A model generated the notes under the pieces. That model saw nothing but the letters and a program-made list of their open reading frames with translations. It had not been told where the DNA came from and did not search any database. The position numbers and the translations under genes were made by a program. From positions 1 to 26,828 of the forward strand of contig RQCP01000008.1 in the NCBI GenBank assembly GCA_008668235.1: DNA of 26,828 nucleotides. Reading direction: 5' to 3'. Source of the DNA: Collinsella aerofaciens (lineage in GTDB: Bacteria; Actinomycetota; Coriobacteriia; Coriobacteriales; Coriobacteriaceae). Below, one piece after another: positions 7,208 to 15,510 of this stretch (within the stretch, counting starts at the first letter, position 1; every line of letters starts with the position of its first letter).

Positions 7208-7438
7208 ATGCCAGGTAAGAAAAACCTTCGCATGAAGGCGGCGCGCGCGGCGGCTGGCCTTTCGCAAGCCGACTTGGCCCAAGCCGTGGGCGTTACGCGC
7301 CAGACCATCGGCCTGATCGAGGCGGGCGGCTACAACCCCACGCTCAATTTGTGCGTGGCAATCTGTAAAGCGCTACGCGTTACGTTGAACGACTTGTTTT
7401 GGGAAGACGAGAGCGACGTCGACCCTGACGCTCTTTAG
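7208..7438 (+). CDS. XRE-family helix-turn-helix regulator
   Basis: This 76-residue, one-domain DNA-binding protein has the Cro/CI fold. LRMKAARAAAGLSQADLAQA followed by VGVTRQTIGLIEAGGYNPTL is the typical helix 1-4 pattern, with the recognition helix in VTRQTIGLIE. Small proteins of this type with the GVTRQTI...E signature usually repress a promoter next to their own gene together with a co-encoded membrane protein. The start is ATG 7208 with AAAGGAA upstream; an in-frame ATG at 7148 is rejected because it precedes the -10. The membrane-protein gene begins nine bases downstream, so the two are co-transcribed. The ATGACAGA boxes at 7097-7167 are candidate operators. Confidence 0.9.
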   Translation: MPGKKNLRMKAARAAAGLSQADLAQAVGVTRQTIGLIEAGGYNPTLNLCVAICKALRVTLNDLFWEDESDVDPDAL

Positions 7439-7447
7439 GAGTTCGCT

Positions 7448-8032
7448 ATGAAATTTGAAGATTTAAAACTCGTGCAAAAGTGGCGTGAATATGCCGGCCC
7501 AAAGGACGAGCGCCTGGAGGCTGAGAGCGCGAAGATCTACAAGATTGGTTTCGTGCTGCTTTCGTTTGGCATGTTGATGATCTTTTTCTACCAGTTTATA
7601 GCTCGACAGGTTGCGTGGGTTCACAGCGACGCCAGTGAAATGCCGTATGGCTTTGCAACGCCGTTCGAGGCAGCCATGTATTTGTGGCTCGTTCTCGTGA
7701 TGTTGATTTGCGCAGGACTGCAAACGCGGAAGGGCTATGTCGATACCAATCGTTTTGGGCAAACCGAGCATCTTCCTGTTGGATATTTCCTGCTTGTCAG
7801 CGGCCTTAGCGGCGCCGCGTTCGCGCTTGTTATTGCTGCAATGCGCTGTATCGCTGAGGCGCAGATCGTACCGCTCGAAAGCGTCTTTTGGTTGGCGAAC
7901 CTGGCCACGGGCGTGTTCTGCGGTGCGACGATTTTCGCGGCCACGTTTGCTGCCCTGTGCGCAACGTTTTTCACGGCGAAAAGACGCCGTGCCAAGCTCG
8001 AGGCAGGACTCGACTCCACTGACGATATCTAA
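7448..8032 (+). CDS. Four-TM membrane protein co-encoded with the XRE regulator
   Basis: This 194-residue protein has a charged N-terminal segment (about residues 1-30) and four predicted membrane helices (about 32-52, 75-92, 110-135 and 146-175). It ends in a basic then acidic tail (TAKRRRAKLEAGLDSTDDI). It resembles the small unnamed membrane proteins often found behind a short XRE repressor in gut Gram-positives; the function is unknown. TAGGAG lies upstream of the ATG, and the XRE stop is nine bases before it. A clear terminator follows at 8041-8076. No catalytic motifs are visible. Confidence 0.85.
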   Translation: MKFEDLKLVQKWREYAGPKDERLEAESAKIYKIGFVLLSFGMLMIFFYQFIARQVAWVHSDASEMPYGFATPFEAAMYLWLVLVMLICAGLQTRKGYVDTNRFGQTEHLPVGYFLLVSGLSGAAFALVIAAMRCIAEAQIVPLESVFWLANLATGVFCGATIFAATFAALCATFFTAKRRRAKLEAGLDSTDDI

Positions 8033-8040
8033 TGCGTAAT

Positions 8041-8076
8041 GGGCCGGCTCTGGGTATCCAGAACCAGCCCTTTTTG
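8041..8076 (+). terminator. Terminator of the XRE/membrane-protein operon
   Basis: GGGCCGGCTCTGG (8041-8053) pairs with CCAGAACCAGCCC (8058-8070), with one mismatch, around GTAT, and TTTTT follows (8071-8075). It begins eight bases after the stop codon. Confidence 0.85.
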
Positions 8077-8122
8077 ATGTTCGATGAGCCGAGTCGGCGT
8101 CTCTCACAAAAGTAACTAGGGG

Positions 8123-11100
8123 CTAGCGAGGTCTATCCGAATTGGCCTCATTGGCGGTGTCGGTTTCGAGCGCCGTGCGGCGGGTGCTGTAGGCGACGAG
8201 GCCGGCGCCAGCCGCGGCGAGTGCTGCTGCGGCTGCCGTCAGGGGAGCGTTGGCATCGCCCGTGCCCGCAAGCGCGCCCGCTTTTCCGGAGCGCTTGTTA
8301 TTGCCGTGGTCCTTGCCACTGCCGGAGCTGCTTCCGCCGGAGCCGCCGCCCTTGTCAGTACCGCCGCCACTCGAGCCACCATCGCCGTCTGCTGTCATCG
8401 GGGCGTCGTGAAGTCCTATCGTATCCGCGCTGCCGCATACGCCGACCTGAACTTCCGAGCGCTCGCATGCTGCGTCGGGCACATGAAGTTCGTGCAGCAC
8501 GGCACCCAGCGCCGAGTTTGCGCCCGGTCGAATTTCCTCGAGCGTTACAGGATCGAGCGCCACCAGATTACGCGCCTTCGCATACAGCGTTACGCGTTTG
8601 CCCACTTCGTCGCTCCAACTCTCGGGAATGGCGAAGCTCATGCGGAACTGTGCCGTGCAACCCGGTGCCAGCACGGCGTTGCCGTTGTCGGCTACCAGCG
8701 GGTGCGTTGCAAAACGTGCGCCCAGCGTCTCGAGCGCGTACTTCACGTGTGCCGTATCGTTGGCCGAAGCGTCCTCGGCAAGCTCTGGATCGTAGATCGA
8801 AGCCATGCGTGCGTTCACTCCGAATCCGATGGATGCGCTGGAGAACGGCTGGCTGGAGCCCTCTCGGTACAGATCGATCGTGCCAGCGGTCAGTAAGGTG
8901 TTGCCGTCGTTTCGCACCGTGACCATGAAGGATTCGCCTGCTGCTCCGGGCACCACCGCGCCCGAGGTAGCAACGGCGCCCGTCGGAGTGGCACACGCCA
9001 CCAAGGGCACTTCGATGTCGTGCAGCTCTGCCTCGCTCTTCTCCGCGCTCACAATGTGCGTGGCGAGCGCGGAGAGCATGCCTCCCGACGTCAAAAATGT
9101 CGTTATCTGATCGACGGGATGGTCCGGCTCGCACATCACAAACGGCTCCGTGAACAGATCGCCCGCCAAGGTGCTGGCGAAGATGCGGAAGTGCTTGCCC
9201 ATCACTGCAACCGGGTTGCCTTCTTCGTCGTAGGTTTGTCCCACCTTGCCATCGGTGTTCTCTACATAGAGCACGCACCTGCCGTTGTTGCTTACGCTAA
9301 ACGATGCCGGGCCACAGCCTGCGGCACCCACGGGCTGCGTTGCAAATGCCGATGCGCCTCGCGTCCACGTAACATGCTGCAGCTGCTCGTTGACAGTTGC
9401 CAAAAAGCCCGTGTGCTGCGGCCACGGCACCGCGTGGGGTACTGTGGCATCTGGCGACATAACGCCCCAGCCCGCGATGGACTGGCCGATCACGGCGTAC
9501 GATGCGCAGCCGCAACCGTCTGCGGTCTCGTATGCAACGGGCACCACCATTTTGCCGTTGATATTCTCGGGCTCACCCAGCTCGATACTCGACGGTGCTT
9601 GCGGAAAGCGGAGAACTTGGCAGAACGTCAGGCTGTCGCCCGAAATGTCCGACCATAGGGTAAAGCACTCCAGCGCAACCTCAGCCTCGCTGCCGAGCGC
9701 CTTTTCTGCGGTGGTCCCGCGGCGGTGAAGGTAGGCACCCGACAGGCGCCCGTCGACCAGCGTCTTGCCCACCGTGATACGCGGGCACTGCAGGCAATGG
9801 TAGCCATCCTCCTGAAGGCGGCCGCGCGAGATGCTGCGCCACGACGTGTGCGACATCACGCGAACTCCGTCGTTGCTGATGCGCAGACGCACAACGGACA
9901 GCATGCCGGATGTGCTCGCCGTATCGAAATGGGTGTTGTCGCCGGCGGGGCGCTCGCCCGAGACCAGCAGCACGTAGGCGTCTTGGTTTCCCCTCCCGTC
10001 TGTATATTCCACCACGTCGAAGTCGTAATCGAATATGCCGCTGCGCTCCACGTCGCCCTCGCCAAACCCAAGGGGGAAGTCCACGGGCGTGGGAGCGGAC
10101 CACGTGCCGTTCGTTTTTGTATGCACCACCAGGCGCGAGCGACCATTCTCGCCGTAGCGCACCGAGGCGATACGGAACAGGCACTCCACGCCGGCGATCA
10201 TCGCCAGCTTCATGTGGGCTTCGCTGAGCACGCCAGCAAACAGCACGTTGTCGCTCGAGGGCTTGATGCCGCCACGCTCGTCCTCCGATACACCAGCAGA
10301 ATTGGCGTTGGGGTCCGCAGCGGCGTCCTTCGCCTGCCCGATATAGGTGTACTTATACATCGGCGCGGCGTTTTCGTCGTTCTCTATCAGTGCATGGACG
10401 AAATGCTCGATCTGTCCCGTGTCGTCGCTTTCTGCATCCGCCTCGAGCTCAATGCGCGTGACCGCTTGATCCCAATCGCGCACGACGGGCGCGACGTTTA
10501 CGACAGCGGCCTTAACCTCGGCGCGTGTGAGCAGCTCGGCGTTGGTGACGATGGTGGCCGATGCGATAAATTGCGGCACGCCGCCCGCCTCGATGTTGCT
10601 GGGCGTGCCGAAGCGGGCATCCAACGTGTAAGGCGTATCTCCACCCAATGCGAGCTCAGAGCGCTGGAGCACATACTGGTTGCCATTGTTCACCGACATA
10701 TTCCACGAATCGAGGAGTGTGGGCCACGACCCCGACCAAGCCTTGGTGGTCCACTTGAACATTACGAACTGGAGTATCACATCGACATCGACGTCTGCAC
10801 CTACGCGCAGTCGCGGAAGCTGGTGTCCATCTGCCTTCTCGTACCCAATGAACAGCGTGAGGGATGCGGCGCCGCGCACGGCAGACGAAGCGACGCCTGC
10901 AACGCCGGCGCCAAAGGTGACGGCAAGCCCGATCTGGATGGTGAACGAGCCCGAGGTGTTTGAATAGTCGAGCGAAATGTTTTTAAAAAACGCCGCGCCG
11001 CTGCCGTGCGTGTGGGCACCCACGGCGAGCGCCAGCTTCGCCAGCACCCAGGGGTTGACGTTTAGGAAAAACGGCACCGGTCCTAGGGTAAACTGCTCGG

Positions 11101-12490
11101 TCCAATTGAGGTCGGTTCTTACTTGAAAGAGTGCCTTAATATTGCCGTATGCGGGGTCGTTGTTGTTACCCCAGGTTTTGCCCACCCAATCGTAGGCGAG
11201 CGAGCCGTACAGCTGTGTGGCGATATCCATCGTGAACAGCAGCGTGCAATGGTGGCGAAGGAGCTTAGTGTTTCTTGGATCGGTTCCCGAACCGGCACTC
11301 ATACTCTTGTACTGATTCCACTTCCCCTCCATCTCGTCGAGGTAGCGGTTTGCCTGCTTGGCACCCGACTCGCGCGGTGACTTCTTCCAGTACTCCGGAT
11401 CCGGATTGCCCGAATCGTTCATGTAGCCGACCGGTTTGTATCCTCCGCCAAACAGCACGTACCCAGCAAACGAGAAATCGAACAAAATGGGGAACGAGGG
11501 CATCCAGCACGTGAACTTATTGCCGCCGATGCCGGGAAACGCCGCCGGGAAATCAAACGGAGTGATCTCTTGGTCCATGGTAGTGGGGACGATAGTGGTC
11601 GATCCGGATTCCGCCTTTGCCGCCGGCGCGGTAACAACGGCCATAGGGGATGAGAGCGTGTAGGTTTTGCCCTGGTAGTCGAGGACAAAGCGCAGCTTGC
11701 ACCCTTCTTCCAGAAGGCCCGAAGCTGCATCGAGGAACGTGTCTTCAAGCGTGAACGTTGCCAGATTATCCGCACCCGATGCGCTGGCCTTGACTTGGCC
11801 AATCTGCGTGAAGGTTTCGGGTGAGCTGCCCGCGGCAGGCGTCACTTTGTTGATGCGCAGCGTTGCCTGTCCACCCTGTGGCAGATGTGCCTGCACGGTA
11901 AAGGCGTGCGTATCGGGCTGCTCGTTTGCCGTGTCGTCCTTCGGCAATGTCATGAACGTGGCTTCAGCGTACTGGATGTCCCATTCGTCGAATGTGAGCT
12001 GGCGGAAGTACGGCTCGCCGTCGGAAAGCGGACGCGTGGGCGCGGTTATGGCGGTGCCGCCCTGGATACGCGCAAGGGGAATCTCGACATCACGGTAGCC
12101 CGCCATGCTAATGGAGATGCCGCCGTTAAAGTCGTACGCGTCGAGAAGCGTTGCCTCGTCCACGTAGCCTTCCGAAAGAGGCGCGACCTCAAAGATGGCT
12201 GTGCCCTCGTCGTCGGTAGTGGCGGAGAGCTGCTTGCCCGCGGCATAACGCGACACGAGCGTGACCTGGGCACCCGTGATGGGCGTATTCTTGTTGGCGA
12301 CGTCGACCACGACCACACCAAACATGGTGCGCGAGAGAACGAGCACCCTGAAGGGGTCTTCTTCGTCGGCATAGGCTTCGGTGGGCGCGAACGGCAATAT
12401 GAAGGCGTTTGCGTTTCCCGGCACGCGCGGCAACATAATGCTCGCCAGCGAGGATGCTCCGGCAACAAGTAACGAACGGCGATCAAGCAT
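8123..12490 (-). CDS. Large Tat-type secreted, LAGTG-anchored cell-wall protein
   Basis: This 1455-residue protein begins MLDRRSLLVAGASSLASIML, a twin-arginine-like signal (DRRSLL) with likely cleavage after EAYA near residue 48. The next ~130 residues (VVVDVANKNTPITGAQVTLV, later TTDDEGTAIFEV) look like a CnaB or carboxypeptidase-regulatory-like beta-sandwich. The long middle has no family I recognise. About 1210-1350 is an Ig-like/CARDB-like region (FMVTVRNDGNTLL). A Gly/Ser linker (about 1368-1405), LAGTG (1407-1411), a hydrophobic helix and RR form a sortase-type anchor of the LAxTG class, then an unusual ~17-residue tail. The start is ATG 12490 with GGGAG six bases upstream, rather than a 59-residue longer frame lacking signal features. 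It sits downstream of a LuxR-type regulator on the same strand. Ligand unknown. Confidence 0.8.
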   Translation of the reverse strand: MLDRRSLLVAGASSLASIMLPRVPGNANAFILPFAPTEAYADEEDPFRVLVLSRTMFGVVVVDVANKNTPITGAQVTLVSRYAAGKQLSATTDDEGTAIFEVAPLSEGYVDEATLLDAYDFNGGISISMAGYRDVEIPLARIQGGTAITAPTRPLSDGEPYFRQLTFDEWDIQYAEATFMTLPKDDTANEQPDTHAFTVQAHLPQGGQATLRINKVTPAAGSSPETFTQIGQVKASASGADNLATFTLEDTFLDAASGLLEEGCKLRFVLDYQGKTYTLSSPMAVVTAPAAKAESGSTTIVPTTMDQEITPFDFPAAFPGIGGNKFTCWMPSFPILFDFSFAGYVLFGGGYKPVGYMNDSGNPDPEYWKKSPRESGAKQANRYLDEMEGKWNQYKSMSAGSGTDPRNTKLLRHHCTLLFTMDIATQLYGSLAYDWVGKTWGNNNDPAYGNIKALFQVRTDLNWTEQFTLGPVPFFLNVNPWVLAKLALAVGAHTHGSGAAFFKNISLDYSNTSGSFTIQIGLAVTFGAGVAGVASSAVRGAASLTLFIGYEKADGHQLPRLRVGADVDVDVILQFVMFKWTTKAWSGSWPTLLDSWNMSVNNGNQYVLQRSELALGGDTPYTLDARFGTPSNIEAGGVPQFIASATIVTNAELLTRAEVKAAVVNVAPVVRDWDQAVTRIELEADAESDDTGQIEHFVHALIENDENAAPMYKYTYIGQAKDAAADPNANSAGVSEDERGGIKPSSDNVLFAGVLSEAHMKLAMIAGVECLFRIASVRYGENGRSRLVVHTKTNGTWSAPTPVDFPLGFGEGDVERSGIFDYDFDVVEYTDGRGNQDAYVLLVSGERPAGDNTHFDTASTSGMLSVVRLRISNDGVRVMSHTSWRSISRGRLQEDGYHCLQCPRITVGKTLVDGRLSGAYLHRRGTTAEKALGSEAEVALECFTLWSDISGDSLTFCQVLRFPQAPSSIELGEPENINGKMVVPVAYETADGCGCASYAVIGQSIAGWGVMSPDATVPHAVPWPQHTGFLATVNEQLQHVTWTRGASAFATQPVGAAGCGPASFSVSNNGRCVLYVENTDGKVGQTYDEEGNPVAVMGKHFRIFASTLAGDLFTEPFVMCEPDHPVDQITTFLTSGGMLSALATHIVSAEKSEAELHDIEVPLVACATPTGAVATSGAVVPGAAGESFMVTVRNDGNTLLTAGTIDLYREGSSQPFSSASIGFGVNARMASIYDPELAEDASANDTAHVKYALETLGARFATHPLVADNGNAVLAPGCTAQFRMSFAIPESWSDEVGKRVTLYAKARNLVALDPVTLEEIRPGANSALGAVLHELHVPDAACERSEVQVGVCGSADTIGLHDAPMTADGDGGSSGGGTDKGGGSGGSSSGSGKDHGNNKRSGKAGALAGTGDANAPLTAAAAALAAAGAGLVAYSTRRTALETDTANEANSDRPR

Positions 12491-12647
12491 CTTTGGCTCC
12501 CATCCCGCAAACATCGGAGGAAATAATCCTATTTTGCGAGAAGGTGCCCCGTGGCGGTAGTGCCGTTCCATGGCCAAAATGTCCAATTTGAGTGCGCGAA
12601 ATCGCCAGGCCCCCGGAGCGCTTTCGATACGCCGGGCAGTCTGGCCG

Positions 12648-13652
12648 CTAGCGCAACATGTGGGCAATCAGCTCGGCGCGAGTTCCGATACCAAGCTTGG
12701 CATACACTCCTGATAGGCGGTTTTTAACGGTGCCCGGCGATACTCCCATGTGGCGTGCGATTTCGGCGTTGGTCCATCCGCGGCAGGCGAGCATGGCCAT
12801 GGTGAACTCCGTGGTCGTTAAATCGTCGGCCACGTCCTCGCCCGAATCGGGATTGTGGATGCGCCGCCAGCCGTAGCTGAAGCGGTACGTGATCTCGATG
12901 ATGCGAGCGAAATCGTCGGGGTATTGCGATTTTAAGCACGCCTCGATAAGCCCCTGCAAAAGGCCGTGGTGCTCGCCGATGAGCTCGATAAAGCCGTCAG
13001 GGCGCGCAATGTTCCAAGCGGTTCCGAAGTGTGCCTTTGCGGCGTCGATATCCTTGAGGCTCATGCATGCCATGGAAGCCGACAGGTGCAGGAACAGCTC
13101 CGAGATGGGATAGCTTCCCTGTTTCATGATCAGGGCGTTTTCCGCCATGCCCAGACTACGGCCATATTCGCCGCGCAGGTACAGGGCATGCGCCATCACG
13201 TAGCTGGCGAACAGGCGCAGGCCTTCGGGCAGATGCGCCGCAAGCGGATAAAACTCTTCGGCGGAATACGGGGAAGGCAAGTGTAGCAGGACGCTCGCGG
13301 CCGAGGCGAACAGGATATGCGTGGCGTGGACGGCGGGCGATTCCTCGTCAGTTGGCGTATCGAGGATGCCCGCAAGGCAACGGCGGGCATCGGCGATACG
13401 GTTGAGCGACAGACTGGCATATCCGCAGATAAGGCATGCAGAATAGCGCAGTGCGGGGTCGGTGGCGTCAAGATAGGGGCGCGCCGTCTTGGCAGCGAGC
13501 GTGGCCTGTCCGCGAAAGTACAGCGCTTCTGCCGTGGCGATGGCGCGCGAATCGGGGTCGGAAATGCCTGCAACCGCAGCGTCAATCTGCCCCGGCACAA
13601 AGGCGGTGCACATCAACGGCATGGGAATGCGCGGGTAGCCATCGCAGTCCAT
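12648..13652 (-). CDS. LuxR-family regulator with helical N-terminal domain
   Basis: This 334-residue protein ends in a LuxR-type helix-turn-helix: LTTTEFTMAMLACRGWTNAE followed by IARHMGVSPGTVKNRLSGVY and AKLGI (about residues 276-325). The N-terminal ~270 residues are Ala/Leu-rich helices resembling TPR-like repeats (YFRGQATLAAKTARPYLD; AHALYLRGEYGRSLGMAENA), without a phospho-receiver or membrane helices. It likely senses a cytosolic signal or partner. The start ATG 13652 has GGGAG seven bases upstream; a longer frame to 13997 is rejected as low-complexity Arg/Ser-rich sequence without a ribosome site. The surface-protein gene starts 157 bases downstream on the same strand and is the obvious candidate target. 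A 17-bp perfect dyad lies just upstream. Confidence 0.85.
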   Translation of the reverse strand: MDCDGYPRIPMPLMCTAFVPGQIDAAVAGISDPDSRAIATAEALYFRGQATLAAKTARPYLDATDPALRYSACLICGYASLSLNRIADARRCLAGILDTPTDEESPAVHATHILFASAASVLLHLPSPYSAEEFYPLAAHLPEGLRLFASYVMAHALYLRGEYGRSLGMAENALIMKQGSYPISELFLHLSASMACMSLKDIDAAKAHFGTAWNIARPDGFIELIGEHHGLLQGLIEACLKSQYPDDFARIIEITYRFSYGWRRIHNPDSGEDVADDLTTTEFTMAMLACRGWTNAEIARHMGVSPGTVKNRLSGVYAKLGIGTRAELIAHMLR

Positions 13653-13675
13653 CTTCCATCTCCCAACAGCTGGCA

Positions 13676-13692
13676 ACAATTGCAGCAATTGT
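13676..13692. promoter_or_regulatory. Perfect dyad upstream of the LuxR-type gene
   Basis: ACAATTGCAGCAATTGT has 7-bp arms (ACAATTG/CAATTGT) around GCA... read as a 17-bp dyad with a 3-base centre. It lies 24 bases upstream of the start codon and next to the ribosome site, suiting an operator, possibly autoregulatory. No confident -35/-10 pair was found. Confidence 0.55.
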
Positions 13693-14243
13693 ACTCCTGT
13701 TGCTCGGGACTGGAATTTGTGGGTATCGCCTACGATTATGCCGAACGTATAAAGGAAGAGTCTATTGGCGATGCTTCCAAGGTGGCTACCGAAGCCTATC
13801 TGACCTTGGGATATAGAAAAACTGCCACCCCTGCAAAAAGCTCTGCCGCAGCGATGGGAAACGCATCTTCTGGGCATTCCGGCGTCTCCAGCCAGCGCTG
13901 GACTGCTGCTGTCGCCTGCGCGTTGGCGAGCGGGGCGTGGGGACCGTCCGGCGACCAGCGGTGACGGGCGAGCCCTGCCGCGTACGTGGGACTCCATCGG
14001 CGTAGACCCATGACCCCCATGGCATCGGAGAAGTTCACCATGGCGTCCAGGACTTTACCGTCCGGCACGTCCAGCCTAGCGGCTCTCTTGAACCCAAGGT
14101 TGAAAGGGGGCGTTGTACAAGGCGAATGGGGCCGAGTGGAAGTGGATCAAAAGAGCGTTACTTGACGTTTCATGCATAATGCCAACCGCCCCGCGACATC
14201 ACGTTCGCAGCGCGCAGGGGCCGGAGAATCTTCGCGATGAGAG
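13693..14243. other. Gap between the LuxR-type gene and the PadR promoter
   Basis: Only one weak minus-strand frame is open here (13796-14068, listed separately). The rest shows no recognised domain, ribosome site or strong promoter. A second TTGACG near 14163 has no -10 partner at normal spacing. The sequence could be remnants of a lost gene. Confidence 0.4.
13796..14068 (-). CDS. Doubtful small ORF, unrecognised
   Basis: A 90-residue frame would start at GTG 14068 and contains DAMVNFSDAMGVMGLRRWSP, ARHRWSPDGPHA and FAGVAVFLYPKVR. Its amino-acid mix is protein-like rather than the Arg/Ser-rich mix of shadow frames. No Shine-Dalgarno precedes the GTG, and the frame continues open upstream (PFNLGFKRAARLD), which is what a truncated or decayed gene would look like. 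I do not recognise the family. It overlaps no confident gene. Confidence 0.25.
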   Translation of the reverse strand: MPDGKVLDAMVNFSDAMGVMGLRRWSPTYAAGLARHRWSPDGPHAPLANAQATAAVQRWLETPECPEDAFPIAAAELFAGVAVFLYPKVR

Positions 14244-14272
14244 TTGACGTCTAATACCTTGCATCGTATAGT
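14244..14272 (+). promoter_or_regulatory. Promoter of the PadR operon with overlapping TATA-rich repeats
   Basis: TTGACG (14244-14249) and TATAGT (14267-14272) are separated by 17 bases. Downstream, TATAG recurs within GTGTATAGCATAGTATAT (about 14273-14290), so AT-rich half-sites overlap the -10 and start point. PadR proteins commonly bind such sites at their own promoters, so negative autoregulation is likely. Confidence 0.75.
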
Positions 14273-14309
14273 GTGTATAGCATAGTATATGACGAGAGGA
14301 GGTGTGCGG

Positions 14310-14630
14310 ATGGAGGCACAGATGAAGCGCGGCTTCCTGGAGGCCTGCGTGCTCGCGGCCGTCTCCGGCGAGGAGTCCTACGGCTACCAGATCGTGAAGG
14401 ACGTACCGGCGAGCATGGGGCTCACGGAGTCGACGCTCTACCCGCTGCTCAAGCGCCTAGAGAAGGCCGGGTGCATCACGGCGCGCTCCGCCGAGCACAA
14501 CGGGCGGCTGCGCCGGTACTACCGCATCACGGACGACGGGCGAGCACGCATCGAGGAGTTCCTGGCCGAGTGGCCGTCCGTACGGGAGATTTACGCATAC
14601 GTTGAGGGGGCGCACCATGACGCGCGATGA
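14310..14630 (+). CDS. PadR-family transcriptional regulator
   Basis: This 106-residue winged-helix protein has the usual PadR length and motifs: GFLEACVLAAVSGEESYGYQ, then LTESTLYPLLKRLEKAGCI (recognition helix and wing approach) and RRYYRITDDGRARIEEF (the wing). PadR repressors of this small class (subfamily 2) respond to stress or cell-envelope signals and often control a co-transcribed DUF1700 membrane protein, as here. ATG 14310 is chosen over ATG 14289 because GAGAGGAGGT lies between them at proper spacing. Its end overlaps the next gene by 14 bases, indicating translational coupling. Confidence 0.93.
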   Translation: MEAQMKRGFLEACVLAAVSGEESYGYQIVKDVPASMGLTESTLYPLLKRLEKAGCITARSAEHNGRLRRYYRITDDGRARIEEFLAEWPSVREIYAYVEGAHHDAR

Positions 14631-15240
14631 GTTTCTGGGCCGGTTGGGCGAGCTGCTCGCCTGCCTGCCGGCCGAGCAGGTGGAGGAGACCAAGGCGTTC
14701 TATGCGGAGGCCATCGCTGACCGCATGGAGGACGGTATGAGCGAGGAGGAGGCCGTGGCCGCCATGGGCACACCCGGCGAGGTGGCGGAGGTCACGCTCG
14801 ACGACCTGCCCGCCGTGCCGCGCGCGATCGCGAGGACGCGCCGGCGCAGCACCACGCTGCTGTGGGTGCTGACCATCGTGGGCTCCCCGGTGTGGGTGCC
14901 GCTGCTCGCCGCCTTCGCCGCCGTGGCCGTCACGGTCTATATCTGCATCTGGCTGCTGGCACTCTGCGTGTGGATCGTCGCGGCGGCACTCGGGGGCGTG
15001 GGCGTAGTTGAGCTCCTGCTTGCCGTAAGCGGCGTCACCATCGGCCACTTCCCGTACGCCCTCGCCTCGGCGGGCGTGGGGCTCGGCCTCGTCGGCGTGG
15101 CGCTCTTCGTTGGTGCTGGCGCTTGGGCCGCCTCAAAACAAATTGCGCGCCTTTCGGCGCTCTGGGCGAGGAAGGCCGCCTCGCCCTTCTGGAAGGGCAA
15201 GGGCGAGAAGGGCGGCGCTGCCGCGCATCTCGCGGCGTAG
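14617..15240 (+). CDS. DUF1700 family membrane protein
   Basis: This 207-residue protein has a soluble N-terminal helical domain (MTRDEFLGRLGELLACLPAE; FYAEAIADRMEDGMSEEEAV; MGTPGEVAEV) typical of DUF1700. Three or four hydrophobic segments follow (about residues 80-105, 107-130, 145-185), with a basic C-terminal tail. Family members lie behind PadR regulators and are thought to pass or modulate an envelope signal; the biochemical role is unknown. The ATG at 14617 overlaps the PadR stop and GAGGGGG precedes it. The next gene begins 15 bases downstream. Confidence 0.88.
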   Translation: MTRDEFLGRLGELLACLPAEQVEETKAFYAEAIADRMEDGMSEEEAVAAMGTPGEVAEVTLDDLPAVPRAIARTRRRSTTLLWVLTIVGSPVWVPLLAAFAAVAVTVYICIWLLALCVWIVAAALGGVGVVELLLAVSGVTIGHFPYALASAGVGLGLVGVALFVGAGAWAASKQIARLSALWARKAASPFWKGKGEKGGAAAHLAA

Positions 15241-15255
15241 AAAGGAGTGAGTACC

Positions 15256-15510
15256 ATGACCAGCGCGAAGAAGATCTACCTCGCCGTGGCGGGCGGGCTC
15301 GTTGCCGCGGGTGTTGTCCTCGCGGGCATTGGCTTTATCGCTTCGGGCTTCGACCCGGCCGTGTTCACAACCCATATCGACACGCGCGACAGCACCATCG
15401 TGCTCGGCGGCGTCGAGGTGGACGACCCGATGGGCCTCCCCCTCATCGAGCAGCTCGCCAATCTGGGCGAGATCGACACCTCCGGCGTCGCGGATCCCGC
15501 CGCGCCCTAG
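15256..15510 (+). CDS. Short secreted/membrane protein, probably a truncated DUF4097-type third gene
   Basis: This 84-residue protein has one N-terminal membrane or signal helix (about residues 6-30, IYLAVAGGLVAAGVVLAGIG) and an outside segment with two short beta-like stretches (TRDSTIVLGGVEVDD). It ends GVADPAAP. In PadR-DUF1700 operons the next gene is commonly a DUF4097-type protein of roughly 250-300 residues with this kind of N terminus. Here the frame stops early and no continuation is convincing, so truncation is inferred. AAAGGAG (15241-15247) supports ATG 15256; a GTG at 15247 is less likely. Confidence 0.6.
   Translation: MTSAKKIYLAVAGGLVAAGVVLAGIGFIASGFDPAVFTTHIDTRDSTIVLGGVEVDDPMGLPLIEQLANLGEIDTSGVADPAAP

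Noticed and set aside
7034..8100. CCGAGTCGGC at 7035-7044 and again near 8091-8100, possibly ends of a mobile unit around the XRE pair
   Set aside because: Ten bases in GC-rich DNA with no further shared flank is too little to call an element.
9725..10963. 412-residue plus-strand frame
   Set aside because: It is antisense to the surface-protein gene, His/Arg-rich and without a recognisable domain.
12491..12667. 59-residue N-terminal extension of the surface protein
   Set aside because: It places the twin-arginine signal inside the protein and overlaps the regulator gene end; the ribosome site supports 12490.
13653..13997. 115-residue N-terminal extension of the LuxR-type protein
   Set aside because: It is Arg/Ser-rich low-complexity sequence with no ribosome site, and it crosses the upstream dyad.
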